NCBI RefSeq assembly: GCF_024323335.1 | Contig: NC_066581.1 | Location: 37,695,199 to 37,759,198, forward strand | Length of the DNA: 64,000 bases | From: Lathyrus oleraceus | Taxonomy: Eukaryota > Streptophyta > Magnoliopsida > Fabales > Fabaceae | Reading direction: 5' to 3' | Shown here: positions 21,126-31,188 of the stretch, piece after piece | Numbering within the stretch: the first letter of the stretch is position 1 | Layout: each line of letters opens with the position of its first letter | The notes under the pieces: model-generated | The model's input: only the letters and a program-made list of their open reading frames with translations | Database searches by the model: none | Told to the model about the DNA's origin: nothing | Program-made: the position numbers and the translations under genes

Positions 21126-22640
21126 ATGGCTGGAAGGAATGACGCTGCAATGGCTGCCGCAATGCAAGCAATGGCACAAGCTGTGCAGAACTTGCCAAAT
21201 GCTGGTGGAGATGCTGGATCACGTAGCTTGGCGACTTTTCAGAGAGAGAATCCGCCGGTGTTTAAAGGGAAGCATGATCCAGATGCAGCTTTGGGATGGT
21301 TGAAAGAGATTGAGAGAATCTTCCGTGTTATGGATTGCACTCCAGCTCAGAAGGTTCGGTATGGTACTCACATGCTAGCAGTCGAAGCTGATGACTGGTG
21401 GCTAGAGACTCACGAGAAGTTGACCGTGGCAGATGAAGACATTACTTGGGATGTATTCCGTAGGGAATTTCTGAGGAAGTATTATCCAGAGGATGTCCGT
21501 GGTAAGAAGGAGATTGAATTCCTTGAGCTGAAGCAAGGAAACATGTCTGTCACCGATTATGCTGCGAAATTTGTGGAGCTGTCCAAATTTTATCCTCATT
21601 ACACTGGTGCTGGTGCTGAATTTTCAAAGTGCATCAAGTTTGAAAATGGATTGCGCTCTGAAATTAAGAAGGCTGTTGGGTATCAGAAGATACGCATTTT
21701 TACTGAGTTGGTTGATAGCTGCAGGATATTTGAAGAGGACAATAATGCTCATTACAAGATTGTCAGTGATCGCAGAGGCAAGCAACATCAAAACCGTGGC
21801 AAGCCGTATGATGTTCCAGCTGGAAAAGGGAAGCAAGTAGCTGCTCCGGCTCAGAGGACTAGTAGGGGAGGTGCTCCTACTGGTATAGTTTGCTTCAAAT
21901 GTGGTCAGGCTGGTCATAAGAGTAATGTATGTACTGCTGAAGTGAAGAGGTGTTTTCGTTGTGGTAAGACTGGGCATGCAATAGCTGATTGCAAGCACAA
22001 GGAAGTGATTTGTTTTAATTGCGGAGAGGAAGGGCATATTGGAAGTCAGTGTCAGAAGCCGAAGAAAGGGAATCAGTCAGGAGGCAAGGTCTTTGCTTTA
22101 TCGGGTTCTGAGACTTCTGCAGATGATCGTTTGATCCGAGGTACGTGTTATATTAATGGCTTTCCTCTTGTAGCTATTATTGACACAGGTGCGACTCATT
22201 CCTTTATATCTTTGGATTGTGCTGTGAAACTTAAGTTAGAGGTATCTGAGATGTTTGGAAGTATGGTAATTGATACTCCTGCGAAGGGTTCAGTGACTAC
22301 TACTTCGGTTTGTTTAAATTGTCCTTTGAGTATTTTTGGTAGAGACTTTGGGATGGACCTAGTGTGTCTTCCACTAGTGCAGATTGATGTTATTCTGGGT
22401 ATGAACTGGTTGGTGTTTAACCGAGTTTCTATCAATTGTTTTGATAAGACGGTAGTCTTTCCTGAGATTGAGGAAGGAAAGAGTTTGTTTCTATCAGCAA
22501 GGCAGGTGAATGAAGAAGTAGCTGATGGGGCAGAGTTGTTTATGCTGTTAGCAACTTTAGAGGCCAAGGATAAGATGATGATTTGTGATCTAGCCGTGGT
22601 GCGTGATTTTTTGAAGTTTTCAGTGACCATAAAAGTTTGA
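21126..22640 (+). CDS. chromovirus B Gag-protease
   Basis: The ATG at 21126 lies 112 bp past the LTR. The 504-residue frame carries a retrotransposon Gag domain (about residues 35-210, with W-L-K-E-I-E-R-I-F and F-R-R-E-F-L-R-K-Y-Y). Three CCHC zinc knuckles follow near residues 256, 275 and 295 (C-F-K-C, C-F-R-C, C-F-N-C). An aspartic protease with catalytic D-T-G-A near residue 351 and the I-L-G-M-N-W-L motif completes it. Gag would form the particle and protease would process the polyprotein. All key residues are present. The reading frame runs a few codons past the RT-deletion junction (about 22605) into RNase H DNA in the wrong frame and stops at 22640. Confidence 0.93.
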   Translation: MAGRNDAAMAAAMQAMAQAVQNLPNAGGDAGSRSLATFQRENPPVFKGKHDPDAALGWLKEIERIFRVMDCTPAQKVRYGTHMLAVEADDWWLETHEKLTVADEDITWDVFRREFLRKYYPEDVRGKKEIEFLELKQGNMSVTDYAAKFVELSKFYPHYTGAGAEFSKCIKFENGLRSEIKKAVGYQKIRIFTELVDSCRIFEEDNNAHYKIVSDRRGKQHQNRGKPYDVPAGKGKQVAAPAQRTSRGGAPTGIVCFKCGQAGHKSNVCTAEVKRCFRCGKTGHAIADCKHKEVICFNCGEEGHIGSQCQKPKKGNQSGGKVFALSGSETSADDRLIRGTCYINGFPLVAIIDTGATHSFISLDCAVKLKLEVSEMFGSMVIDTPAKGSVTTTSVCLNCPLSIFGRDFGMDLVCLPLVQIDVILGMNWLVFNRVSINCFDKTVVFPEIEEGKSLFLSARQVNEEVADGAELFMLLATLEAKDKMMICDLAVVRDFLKFSVTIKV

Positions 22641-24325
22641 AGTATTTGTTTGATCAGAAAGAGCTGAATATGAGACAGAGGAGATGGTTAGAGTTTCTGA
22701 AGGATTATGACTTTGGTTTGAATTACCATCCGGGTAAAGCAAACGTAGTGGCTGATGCATTGAGTCGGAAATCATTACATATGTCTATGTTAATGGTTAA
22801 GGAATTGGATTTAATTGAGCAGTTTAGAGATTTGAGTTTGGTGTGTGAGAGTACTCACAATAGTGTTAAATTGGGAATGTTGAAATTAACAAGTGGTATT
22901 CTGGAGGAGATCAGAGAGGGTCAAAAATCTGATATGCTTTTGGTTGATAAGTTGACTCTAGTGAATCAAGGTCAAGGTGGCGAATTCAGAATTGATGAGA
23001 ATGGTATTTTGAAATTTGGTAGTCGGGTGTGTGTTCCGGATGTTACTGAACTTAAGAAGAGTATTCTTGAAGAAGGACATCGTAGTGGGTTGAGTATTCA
23101 TCCTGGAGCTACGAAGATGTATCATGATTTAAAGAAGTTATTTTGGTGGCCGGGAATGAAGGGAGATATCGCGAGTTTCGTTTATTCTTGTTTGACTTGT
23201 CAGAAGTCAAAGATTGAGCATCAGAAGCCGTCTGGGCTAATGCAACCGTTGGCGATTCCAGAGTGGAAATGGGATAGTATCAGTATGGATTTTGTTTCTG
23301 GGTTACCGAGGACAAGTAAGAATTTTGAAGCCATTTGGGTGATTGTTGATAGATTGACGAAATCGGCTCATTTTATTCCGATCAGAATGGATTATCCGTT
23401 AGAGAGATTAGCTGAGTTGTATATTGAGAAGATTGTAAGTCTGCATGGTATTCCGTCGAGTATTGTTTCGGACAGAGATCCTAGATTTACATCGAAGTTT
23501 TGGGAAGGTTTGCAGAAGGCTTTGGGAACTAAGCTGAGATTGAGTTCTGCATATCATCCGCAGACTGATGGTCAGACTGAGAGGACGATTCAGTCATTAG
23601 AGGATCTTTTGAGAGCTTGTGTTTTGGAAAAGGGAGGTGCTTGGGATTGTTATTTGCCTTTGATTGAGTTTACCTATAACAATAGTTTTCATTCGAGTAT
23701 TGGTATGGCACCGTTTGAAGCTTTGTATGGTAGGAGATGTCGGACACCGTTATGTTGGTATGAGTCCGGTGAGAGTGCTGTGATTGGACCGGAGATTATT
23801 CAACAAACTACGGAAAAGATTAAGATGATTCAGGAGAAGATGAGAATTGCTCAGAGTCGTCAGAAGAGTTATCATGATAAGAGGAGGAAATCACTTGAGT
23901 TTCAAGAGGGAGATCACGTGTTTCTTCGTGTTACTCCGATAACTGGTGTTGGTCGAGCCTTGAAGTCGAAGAAGTTGACACCGCGATTTATTGGTCCCTA
24001 TCAGATTTTGGAGAGGATAGGAGAAGTAGCCTATCGTATCGCTTTACCGCCGTCACTTGCGAATTTGCATGAAGTTTTTCATGTGTCTCAGTTGAGGAGG
24101 TACGTTCATGATCCGTCGCATGTTGTCCAAGTAGATGATGTACAGGTGAGAGATAACCTGACTGTTGAAACATCACCTATGAGGATTGAGGATCGAGAGT
24201 TGAAGCAGTTGCGGGGTAAAGAGATTGCCTTAGTGAAGGTAGCTTGGGGAGGACCAGCAGGTGGCAATGTGACTTGGGAGCTGGAGAGTCAGATGAAAGA
24301 GTCCTATCCAGAGTTATTTGCTTGA
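22616..24325 (+). CDS. chromovirus B pol remnant: RNase H tail, integrase, chromodomain
   Basis: The frame resumes directly after the deletion junction with V-F-S-D-H-K-S-L-K-Y-L-F, the last part of RNase H, without an ATG. Next come the RNase H/integrase linker, an HHCC zinc domain (H-P-G-A-T-K...C-L-T-C-Q-K) and the integrase core: D in S-M-D-F-V-S-G-L-P, D in I-V-S-D-R-D-P-R-F, E in Q-T-E-R-T-I-Q-S-L-E-D. A G-D-H-V-F-L-R module and a C-terminal chromodomain-like block (A-L-V-K-V-A-W-G-G near 24230) finish it. Integrase looks intact, but translation needs an upstream frame that no longer exists. Chromodomains target chromoviruses to heterochromatin. Confidence 0.88.
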   Translation, partial: VFSDHKSLKYLFDQKELNMRQRRWLEFLKDYDFGLNYHPGKANVVADALSRKSLHMSMLMVKELDLIEQFRDLSLVCESTHNSVKLGMLKLTSGILEEIREGQKSDMLLVDKLTLVNQGQGGEFRIDENGILKFGSRVCVPDVTELKKSILEEGHRSGLSIHPGATKMYHDLKKLFWWPGMKGDIASFVYSCLTCQKSKIEHQKPSGLMQPLAIPEWKWDSISMDFVSGLPRTSKNFEAIWVIVDRLTKSAHFIPIRMDYPLERLAELYIEKIVSLHGIPSSIVSDRDPRFTSKFWEGLQKALGTKLRLSSAYHPQTDGQTERTIQSLEDLLRACVLEKGGAWDCYLPLIEFTYNNSFHSSIGMAPFEALYGRRCRTPLCWYESGESAVIGPEIIQQTTEKIKMIQEKMRIAQSRQKSYHDKRRKSLEFQEGDHVFLRVTPITGVGRALKSKKLTPRFIGPYQILERIGEVAYRIALPPSLANLHEVFHVSQLRRYVHDPSHVVQVDDVQVRDNLTVETSPMRIEDRELKQLRGKEIALVKVAWGGPAGGNVTWELESQMKESYPELFA

Positions 24326-24354
24326 GGTATGTTTTCGAGGACGAAAACTCTTTT

Positions 24355-24367
24355 AGTGGGGGAGAGT
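24355..24367 (+). other. polypurine tract of B
   Basis: AGTGGGGGAGAGT precedes the right LTR. A purine run in this position primes plus-strand synthesis. Confidence 0.85.
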
Positions 24368-25045
24368 TGTAACACCCCAAGAGAAATAAGACACTTATTT
24401 AATTTAAATTAATAATTAAATGATTAATTTAATTAAATAATTGGAATTTTGGATTTTATTATTATTATTATTTTGGGAATAATAATAATTGGAATATATA
24501 TATATAAGTGGGAATAAAGAAAAGGGTTTCATTCTTAACAAAGAAATTTCAGGTGAAACTCAGAGAAGCTGCAGAGAAGAGAAAAAGGGCAAAGAGCTGT
24601 AGAGCAGCGGTTGAAGAACGGAAAAGCTAAAGCTTAGAGAATTGCCGGATTATCTCAGGTAAGGGGGGTTTATCGTCGTTTAATGGGTATTATAGAATAA
24701 CATGTCATGGGTAGTGAGAAGCCGTTGATTTTAACCCTAATTGGAACTGTATATGCTGAAATTGACGTTGAATAAACCGTGTTAAAAACTGTAAATTGAA
24801 TTGATAGTTGTGTGAGTCGAAAATGTTAGACCAGGGTACGAATCCCAATTAGAAACTTGAATCGGCGCTACCAATTTACCGGACGAATGGTTCTGTTTAG
24901 AGATGGTTGTAGTTGAGGAAACGGCCGGAAAACCTGTGAAACGTAAGCTAACGGAACCTTGGAAAACTCAGAAAAATCTGAGTCTGCGCGCGAGCGGTCG
25001 ACCATAGGGTCGGCGTGCGCTGACCCGTGAGGCATGCGCTGACTG

Positions 25046-25114
25046 CATGCGTCGACGCATGGTAGTTTTGCGCCGACCAGTGAGCTAAGCGTCGACTGTA
25101 TGCGTCGACGCATA
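25046..25114 (+). repeat. paired CpG palindromes in B 3' LTR
   Basis: Second copies of the two 16-bp palindromes, at 25046-25061 and 25099-25114, unchanged from the left LTR. Confidence 0.85.
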
Positions 25115-25494
25115 GGGCTTTTGCGCCGACTCCCTCCAGTTGAGCAGAGTCTTTGCAGAATGGAAAAATAGTTGATTTTATGTTGTGAGTGCAAGTGGTA
25201 GCTGGCCTATCATAGTTAATTGTGAGGAATGAATTTATTAGGTTTATGGTTGTGAAATGTTGATGCAATGATGTTGAAAAGTTGATTTTTTAGTTGCCTT
25301 GTTGAAATTATTAAGTTGTAGGCCGATGAGCCAACGTTGATTCTAAGTTGATTTGTTGAGAATTACTGAGTTGTAGGCTGAAGAGCCAAAGTTGATTATG
25401 AGTTGTTCTGTTGAAAAGCTGTTATGTGGCTGTTGTTATTATGTTGTTGAGCTTTCAAGTCGTACATGACATATACATTCATATGCATTAAGTC

Positions 25495-25622
25495 GGGGCT
25501 TTTGCTCACACCACGTTGGCCTGGATTGGCAAAAATATGGGGCTTTTGCTCACACCACGTTGGCCTGGATTGGCAAAAATATGGGGCTTTTGCTCACACC
25601 ACGTTGGCCTGGATTGGCAAAA
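25495..25622 (+). repeat. 44-bp tandem repeat, three units, B 3' LTR
   Basis: Units begin at 25495, 25539 and 25583. Same copy number and sequence as in the 5' LTR. Confidence 0.92.
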
Positions 25623-26254
25623 TTTTAAGTTGAAAGTTGAAGGCTTATGCCTTGATGCCCACTAAACTGGCAATGATTTTAAGTTGGGAGTTTTACTCCA
25701 AATGGTACCACATGCATGAAGAGTCGAGTCTCATTGAGTTGCATTTTATGTTGTTATTGAGTTGCCTTTACGTTGTGTTTGAATATGATAATTGAGTTGA
25801 CTATGCCGTTGCCTAATGCATGATATAATTAGGGTGGTTAACGTGTAGAATTACTTAACATAACATGATAAATTATAATATTTGTTATATCGATTGAGGA
25901 ACTCACCCTTACAGCTATATTTTTCAGGTAACGAGCAGTGAGTCGAATAGAAGCTAGTGCTTGAAGTCTAGTGTGGTTAGAGGGTCATGCTCTGATAGAT
26001 GTAACATCGGGACGGGATGTTTGAATTGTTGAATAAATGTTAATTTAGATGAATTACAGATGTTGAAATATTTATCCGCTGCGTATTGTTAAAGAAGATT
26101 TATGTTGAATAAAATTGAGCATGACTGATTTTATATTGACTTTTGTGAAGAAGTTGTTATGTGACACCCTTGGGTTGCAATATTTACTCTGATATGTATG
26201 ATTTAATTGTTGTTGTTATTATTAAATATTTGGGGTATTTAGAAGGGTGTTACA

Positions 26255-26675
26255 GACTACGGTCCGATCCCCCGCAATTTGCAATGGACCAAATAACAAA
26301 GTTATCCGACTAACGTACCAGAGCTTCAAGCTAAAAAGGGGATAAGAATCACTAACCGGTCACTCCACTATGTGCGCGAAACGATAAAGGGCTTAATGTG
26401 ATTTCGCTAGAATGAAAACGAGTGAAATAAGAGTAAAAGAACTAGGCTAGCTATTATGGCATGACTCGAACTGGTTTGCATAAGGTGAGGTTACCTGAGG
26501 TTGTAACGGTAATTGTTGATGTCAAGATTAAACTCAAGTTACTCCTAAACAAAATCTACTTGCAACCTAGTACGAATTGATGTGTGTTTTGAAATTTCAT
26601 TTGGCTAAATTTTTAAAACGATTTCTATACAGTATTTTGCTTGACGACAAGCAAAGGTCTAAGTATGGGGGAGTT
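26255..26675 (+). other. Athila 3' UTR, right part, with polypurine tract
   Basis: The sequence opens with the duplicated GACTA and continues the Athila 3' UTR. No gene is present. TATGGGGGAGTTT at 26664-26676 immediately precedes the LTR and is the likely polypurine tract. Confidence 0.8.
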
Positions 26676-26907
26676 TGATAACATGAAATAATATCACATT
26701 CTAGGACTCGATTTAATTAAATTATATTATTATTCACTTCAATTTATTTCATTTTATTCGATACTACTTGGTATTTTGCTTTCTATTTATCTCAGGTAGT
26801 TTATTTGAAGCACAAGTGAAAAAGGAAGAAAAGGAGGTGCAAAAAGAAATGAAAAGAAGCAAATTCCACCAAGCCAAAGCCCAGCCCAAAAGCACAGGCG
26901 CTGCGCC

Positions 26908-26997
26908 TGTGACGAGCGCCACACAAAGTGTGACGAGCGTCACGCCCTGCCTACTTGTGTTACGAGCGTAACACATGGTGTGACGGACGTCACACCA
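26908..26997 (+). promoter_or_regulatory. cluster of TGACG...CGTCA dyads upstream of Athila TATA box
   Basis: Four successive dyads are visible. Two intact forms are TGTGTTACGAGCGTAACACA at 26956-26975 and GGTGTGACGGACGTCACACC at 26978-26997. The change from TGACG/CGTCA to TTACG/CGTAA keeps symmetry. TGACG is the core recognised by plant TGA-type bZIP factors, so an enhancer role is plausible but inferred. Confidence 0.55.
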
Positions 26998-27123
26998 TTC
27001 TCCTATATTTTTGGCTTCAGAAGCGCAACAGAGGCACGTTGAAGCCTATTGTTACGCTTGACTATTGGAACGTGAGGATTTTTACACGGAAAGCTTTTGG
27101 AAACCGTTACAAAAAGTGAGTAA

Positions 27124-27130
27124 TATAAAT
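27124..27130 (+). promoter_or_regulatory. TATA box, Athila LTR
   Basis: TATAAAT about 450 bp into the LTR and 130 bp after the dyad cluster. Likely boundary between U3 and R. Confidence 0.6.
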
Positions 27131-28408
27131 AGTGGCTTTTGGCAAACCCTGCAGGTCTCTCGGTCGTCTCTCTTCTTCGTGCTTTTTCTATTCCAGCCGT
27201 GCAAGCATACTTTACAGCATTATTTTTTGTAGTTTTTACTTTTCTTTGCAATTTCTATTTTCTTTTTCAGTCAAGCTTTCAGTACTTAATTAATTTTTCA
27301 CACAATAGTTTCTACACCGGAAACTATTGTGTATCTTTTACCGGGTCTAACCTTACGTTAGACCCTAGGTTTTTTTTATTCCTTCACTTTTATTTTCCTG
27401 TCCGACTGAAGAATTCAAGAACAAATCCAACCGATCTGTGGTGGAGTGTTCAAGATTGCCATTAATTATTCAGGTTCTTTAATTATTGTTTGAATTTATA
27501 TATGCCCTGCATTATTGTTTATTTATATTGTTTGCCTGAGATGGATTTATTTAAGCATGATGATTGTTTAGATCTGTTTAGCATGTCTGGCTAATTTATT
27601 TAGGTATCAGTATGTAAAGTAAGTGGAATGAAGGAATCAAAACTAAGTTGGTTTAATTACGTTTAAAAATAAAGTCACTCTTTTTATGGTCTCAATTTAC
27701 AGGTTTAATAACAAAGTTTTTGTATGAGAGTAAAAGACATAAAGAAGTTAAATTCAATAGAACGAGAGTTTGAGTTTTTAACTGGACATAGTAAATTGAG
27801 CATTAATTCTAAATCAGGGCGAAAGCAATTTTTAGAGTTAATTAAATTCTAATCTTTTTCAAAAAGTATTTTTAAAAGTTAAATGTGAGGACGAGAGTTC
27901 AGCATTTGAATTTAATTATATAATCTAAGTCAACAGAGTGAGAGTTTGAGACGAGGGTGTTTAAACGATTAGTGTTTTCTTAAAAAGAGCTTCTATAGAT
28001 TCTGTTGTTTTCAAAAAGTGATTTTGGACTTAACTAATAAGTGACAGCTATGTTAATATAAAGTCATAGTTTATTCAACAGAGCGAGAGTTTGAGAAAAG
28101 ATCTTTAATCAATAGTATCTACTGAAAAGATTTATTTTAAAACCAAGAAACCAACGAAGATTTGATTCCCTAATTACGACGAACTACATACCGATATCCG
28201 CTTAATTGATATTTAATTTAGATCTATTTTTAGTTTTAACTTTTCCCCCGAACAATCAAAGTATCATCCGCCTTAGCTTTACGAAGTAACCTTAGAAAAC
28301 GGTATATCGATTCATAAGTCCCTGTGGGATCGATATCTTTTAAAACTACGCGATAGAACTGTGCACTTGCAGTTTGTACCCCAAATTCGACTCATAAAGT
28401 CGCGATCA

Positions 28409-28558
28409 AGAGGGTTCATTCATGGCAATGAACAACACTTAGATGTTGTGCTAGAGGATGACGAAGAGGAAGACTGCACCAATTTTGTGACCCATGGAAA
28501 GGCTTGCAACAATTGAACTACTGTTGATGTTCCTGTTATTTTGCATCGATCTAAGTAA
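28409..28558 (+). pseudogene. Ogre C gag-pro, C-terminal end
   Basis: The frame is open from the Athila junction (G-F-I-H-G-N-E-Q-H) through an acidic stretch to an in-frame TGA at 28514-28516, and closes at TAA 28556-28558. The TAA lies inside the intron donor, as in Ogre E. The acidic C-terminus occupies the same position as that of the E protease ORF. The TGA most likely replaced a Trp codon. Confidence 0.7.
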
Positions 28559-28809
28559 TTGCTTTTATATGTTTTCAAAATCCTTCTCCTATGCCTAAGG
28601 GAGAAGTGAACATTGTTGGGCATTTTGAAATTGATCATTAATAAAATTAATTTTATTCATCCAAATCTATGATGTTTTGTTTTTACTTTTTGCTTTATTC
28701 TGAAAATGGTAATCACAAAAAACATAAATAAATAATATAATTGTCCATCTGCATAATATTTGGTCACAAATTCACTTCTCTAAAATCAAAATATCAAATC
28801 ATTATGCAG
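28555..28809 (+). other. intron between gag-pro and RT of Ogre C
   Basis: Donor GTAATT at 28555 and acceptor TTATGCAG ending at 28809 enclose 255 bp of AT-rich DNA. Splicing removes the gag-pro stop and joins the frame to RT exactly (AA + G). Ogre elements are known for a spliced intron at this place; Ogre E has a matching one. Confidence 0.75.
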
Positions 28810-30106
28810 GTTGGTTTCTAACCCCATTGAATACAATGATCCTTCTCCTTCCCCAAATCTTGAATTCCCTATGTTTGAGGCTGAGGAGGAAAGTGATGAA
28901 GAAGTGAGTGATGAACTGTCTCGTCTTCTTGAGCATGATGAAAGAATCATTTAGTCGTTCGAAGAGCAGATTGAGCTAGTCAACTTGGGTTCCGAGGATG
29001 ATGTGAAGGAAGTCAAAATTGGGTCTCGACTGTGTCTAGATGTCAAGAAGGGGTTGATTGATCTTCTTCGAGAGTATTCAGATGTCAAGAAGGGGTTGAT
29101 TGATCTTCTTCCAGAATGCCCGCCAATCAAGCAGAAGTTCAGGAGAACGCATCCTGATATGACTGTGAAGATAAAAGAATAAGTGCATAAGCAGATTGAC
29201 ACCGGTTTCCTCGTGACCGCTGAGTATCCGCAATGTGTGGCTAATATTGTGCCTGTTCCGAAGAAAGATGGATAAGTATGCATGTGTGTCAATTACAGAG
29301 ATTTGAATAAAGCCAGTCCGAAAGATGATTTCCCTCTGCTAGACATTGATATGTTGGTAGACAATACTGCTAAGTTCAAAGTCTTTTCATTTATGGATGG
29401 ATTTTCTGGATATAATCAAATCAAGATGGCACCCAAAGATATGGAGAAAACCACATTCATTACACCCTGGGGAACATTCTGTTATAGAGTGATGCCTTTC
29501 GGTTTAAAGAATGCTGGTGCAACTTACCAAAGAGCAATGACTACTCTTTTTCATGATATGATGCATAAAGAGATTGAAGTTTATGTCGATGACATGATTG
29601 CTAAATCGATTGATGAAGAGGAACATATTGAGCATTTGTTGAAGCTATTCCAGCGTTTGAGGAAGTATAAACTCCGCTTGAATCCCAATAAGTGTACTTT
29701 TGGTGTTCGTTCTGGTAAGTTGTTGGGCTTTATTGTTAGTGAGAAGGGTATTGAAGTTGATCCTGCCAAGGTCAAAGCAATACAAGAGATGCCTGCGCCC
29801 AAAACTGAGAAGCAAGTCAGAGGTTTTCTCGGCCGCTTGAATTATATTTCCAGATTCATTTCACACATGACTGCCACATGTGCGCCTATATTCAAGCTTC
29901 TTCGAAAAGATCAGTCTTGTGATTGGACCGAAGACTGCCAGAAAGTTTTCGATAGTATCAAGGAATATCTGCTTAAACCTCCAATTTTGTCTCCTCCTGT
30001 TGAAGGAAGACCATTGATCATGTATTTGACTGTGCTTGAAGATAGTATGGGTTGTGTTCTGGGTCAGAAAGATGAGACTAGAAAGAAAGAATTTGCAATT
30101 TACTAC
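28810..30106 (+). pseudogene. Ogre C reverse transcriptase, cut by element D
   Basis: From the splice acceptor the frame reads through the acidic pre-RT region and the RT domain: V-P-V-P-K-K-D-G, Y-R-D-L-N-K-A-S-P-K-D-D-F-P-L, G-F-S-G-Y-N-Q-I, M-P-F-G-L-K-N-A-G-A-T-Y, catalytic Y-V-D-D, then the start of RNase H. In-frame stops occur at 28952, 29180 and 29273. A 31-bp segment is duplicated at 29039 and 29081, replacing about 25 residues present in Ogre E. The largest open piece is 29282-30109. Element D interrupts the codon run for E-F-A-I-Y-Y at 30106. Confidence 0.9.
30102..30106. other. target-site duplication of D, left copy (ACTAC)
   Basis: ACTAC precedes the left LTR and recurs at 40685-40689 after the right LTR. 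Removing D and one copy restores the Ogre C frame across the site. Confidence 0.93.
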
Positions 30107-31188
30107 TGAAGGTGAGAAAAACAAGAAAGGGGGGTTTGAATTGTTTGAAAAATAAGCGCTTTTGCAAAATGAAATCACACACTGATTTTATACTGGTTCG
30201 CTTATAACACAAAGCTACTCCAGTCCACCCGGCCAAGGTGATTTCGCCTTCAACAAGGACTTAATCCACTAATCTTGAAAGATTACAAACAACCCCTAAG
30301 AGAGAAGAAAATCTCTTAGTCCTCTCAAGTCTACAGACTACAAAGAGTCACTTGAGGAAATCAAATAAAAATTAGATACAAGATGTGTAATCTAGAGTGC
30401 TTCTAAGAAAGCAAATATTACAAACTTAAGAACAAATTTTTTCACTTGATAAGCAAAAGCTTAGTGAAAATCTTTGAAGAACAAAGATGTTTTTCTTGAG
30501 CGTGATATGATTTCAGTATAGTTTTGGCTAGTGATTTCTTCGTATTTACTGAATGAGATTTCTTCTCTATTTATAGGAGTTGAAGTAGAGTTGAAGTAGC
30601 GTTGAATCTGTTGGATATTGAGATGTAATTACGCCATTCCATTAATAGCTTCTGTAGTAGACTTTTTCACTTAGAAGTGACTACTTACCACAATTAGTAT
30701 CTTCTCTCTTGGAAGTGGAGATTAACGTCTCTTTCTAATTGAGGAAATCCATTTGCAGAATTTTAACTTGGCTTAAACGTTACTTCATCATGATTAACAA
30801 TTCTGATTAGAGTCTTTGTGTATCTGGAGAAACTGGCTTCTGATGTTATTTCTTGAATGTTCAGATGGCGCTGATAACTTCAGAATTTACAGAAGGCATT
30901 TGTTCAGAGTCAGAGCTTCTAGACTTTACTTCATGTTCAGATGCTTCTGATACTTGCAGTTTTGTCCAGAGTCAGAGCTTCTTGAATGAGATTCCACTTT
31001 AGATGCTTCTGATACTTGAGATTTTGCATCTGATCTTGTTGTGCATCTGATGACATCATCAGATTTATTTCTTCTTTCTTTAGAACCCTGCACACTTAGA
31101 AACTTTTCGTTAGGGTGCCATTTTTGGTTTCATCCTTTGTTATCATCAAAATCATGGAATCTATTGTAGAACTATTATTGTTCTTACA
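30107..31188 (-). repeat. 3' LTR of copia D
   Basis: 1082 bp; on the element strand it starts TGTAAGAACAATAA and ends CACCTTCA. Contains a TATA box (30567-30575) and CAGAGTCAGAGCTTCT-type words that recur through the accessory-gene region. Confidence 0.95.
30567..30575 (-). promoter_or_regulatory. TATA box, D 3' LTR
   Basis: TATAAATAG on the minus strand; the same site is at 40063-40071 in the other LTR. Confidence 0.7.

Larger units (their letters stand above)
19127..26254 (+). mobile_element. Tekay-type chromovirus B, complete but RT-deleted
   Basis: This 7.1-kb Ty3/gypsy element has two 1887-bp LTRs, a 5-bp target duplication, an initiator-Met tRNA primer site, an intact gag-protease ORF, a pol remnant starting at the end of RNase H, integrase with chromodomain, and a polypurine tract. 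Reverse transcriptase and most of RNase H are absent. The LTRs differ at a few positions only: two compensating 2-bp length changes and several substitutions. The insertion is therefore young, and a deleted copy appears to have transposed with enzymes supplied in trans. Confidence 0.92.
24368..26254 (+). repeat. 3' LTR of chromovirus B
   Basis: 1887 bp, TGTAACACCCC...GTGTTACA, nearly identical to the left LTR. Visible differences include two extra bases in the TATA run, two fewer in the GC-rich run before the palindromes, and substitutions such as CCCTGG/CCTTGG. It is followed by target duplication GACTA. Confidence 0.93.
13062..28408 (+). mobile_element. Athila-type (Cyclops/Calypso-like) Ty3/gypsy element, 3' part, interrupted by B
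   Basis: The element starts inside the RT/RNase H region and runs through integrase, two accessory ORFs of Athila type, a 3' UTR, a polypurine tract and a 3' LTR (26676-28408, TG...CA). The 5' half lies left of Ogre A, outside the window. Chromovirus B is inserted at 19127-26254. On the right the element abuts the gag-pro reading frame of Ogre C at 28409, so Athila inserted into Ogre C. Confidence 0.85.
26676..28408 (+). repeat. 3' LTR of the Athila-type element
   Basis: The 1733-bp LTR starts TGATAACATG after the polypurine tract and ends GCGATCA, next to Ogre C coding sequence. It carries four TGACG-type dyads (26908-26997), a TATA box at 27124 and a U5 with GAACTGTGCACTTGCAG. The end point is well supported because the Ogre C reading frame starts at the next base. 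Confidence 0.85.
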
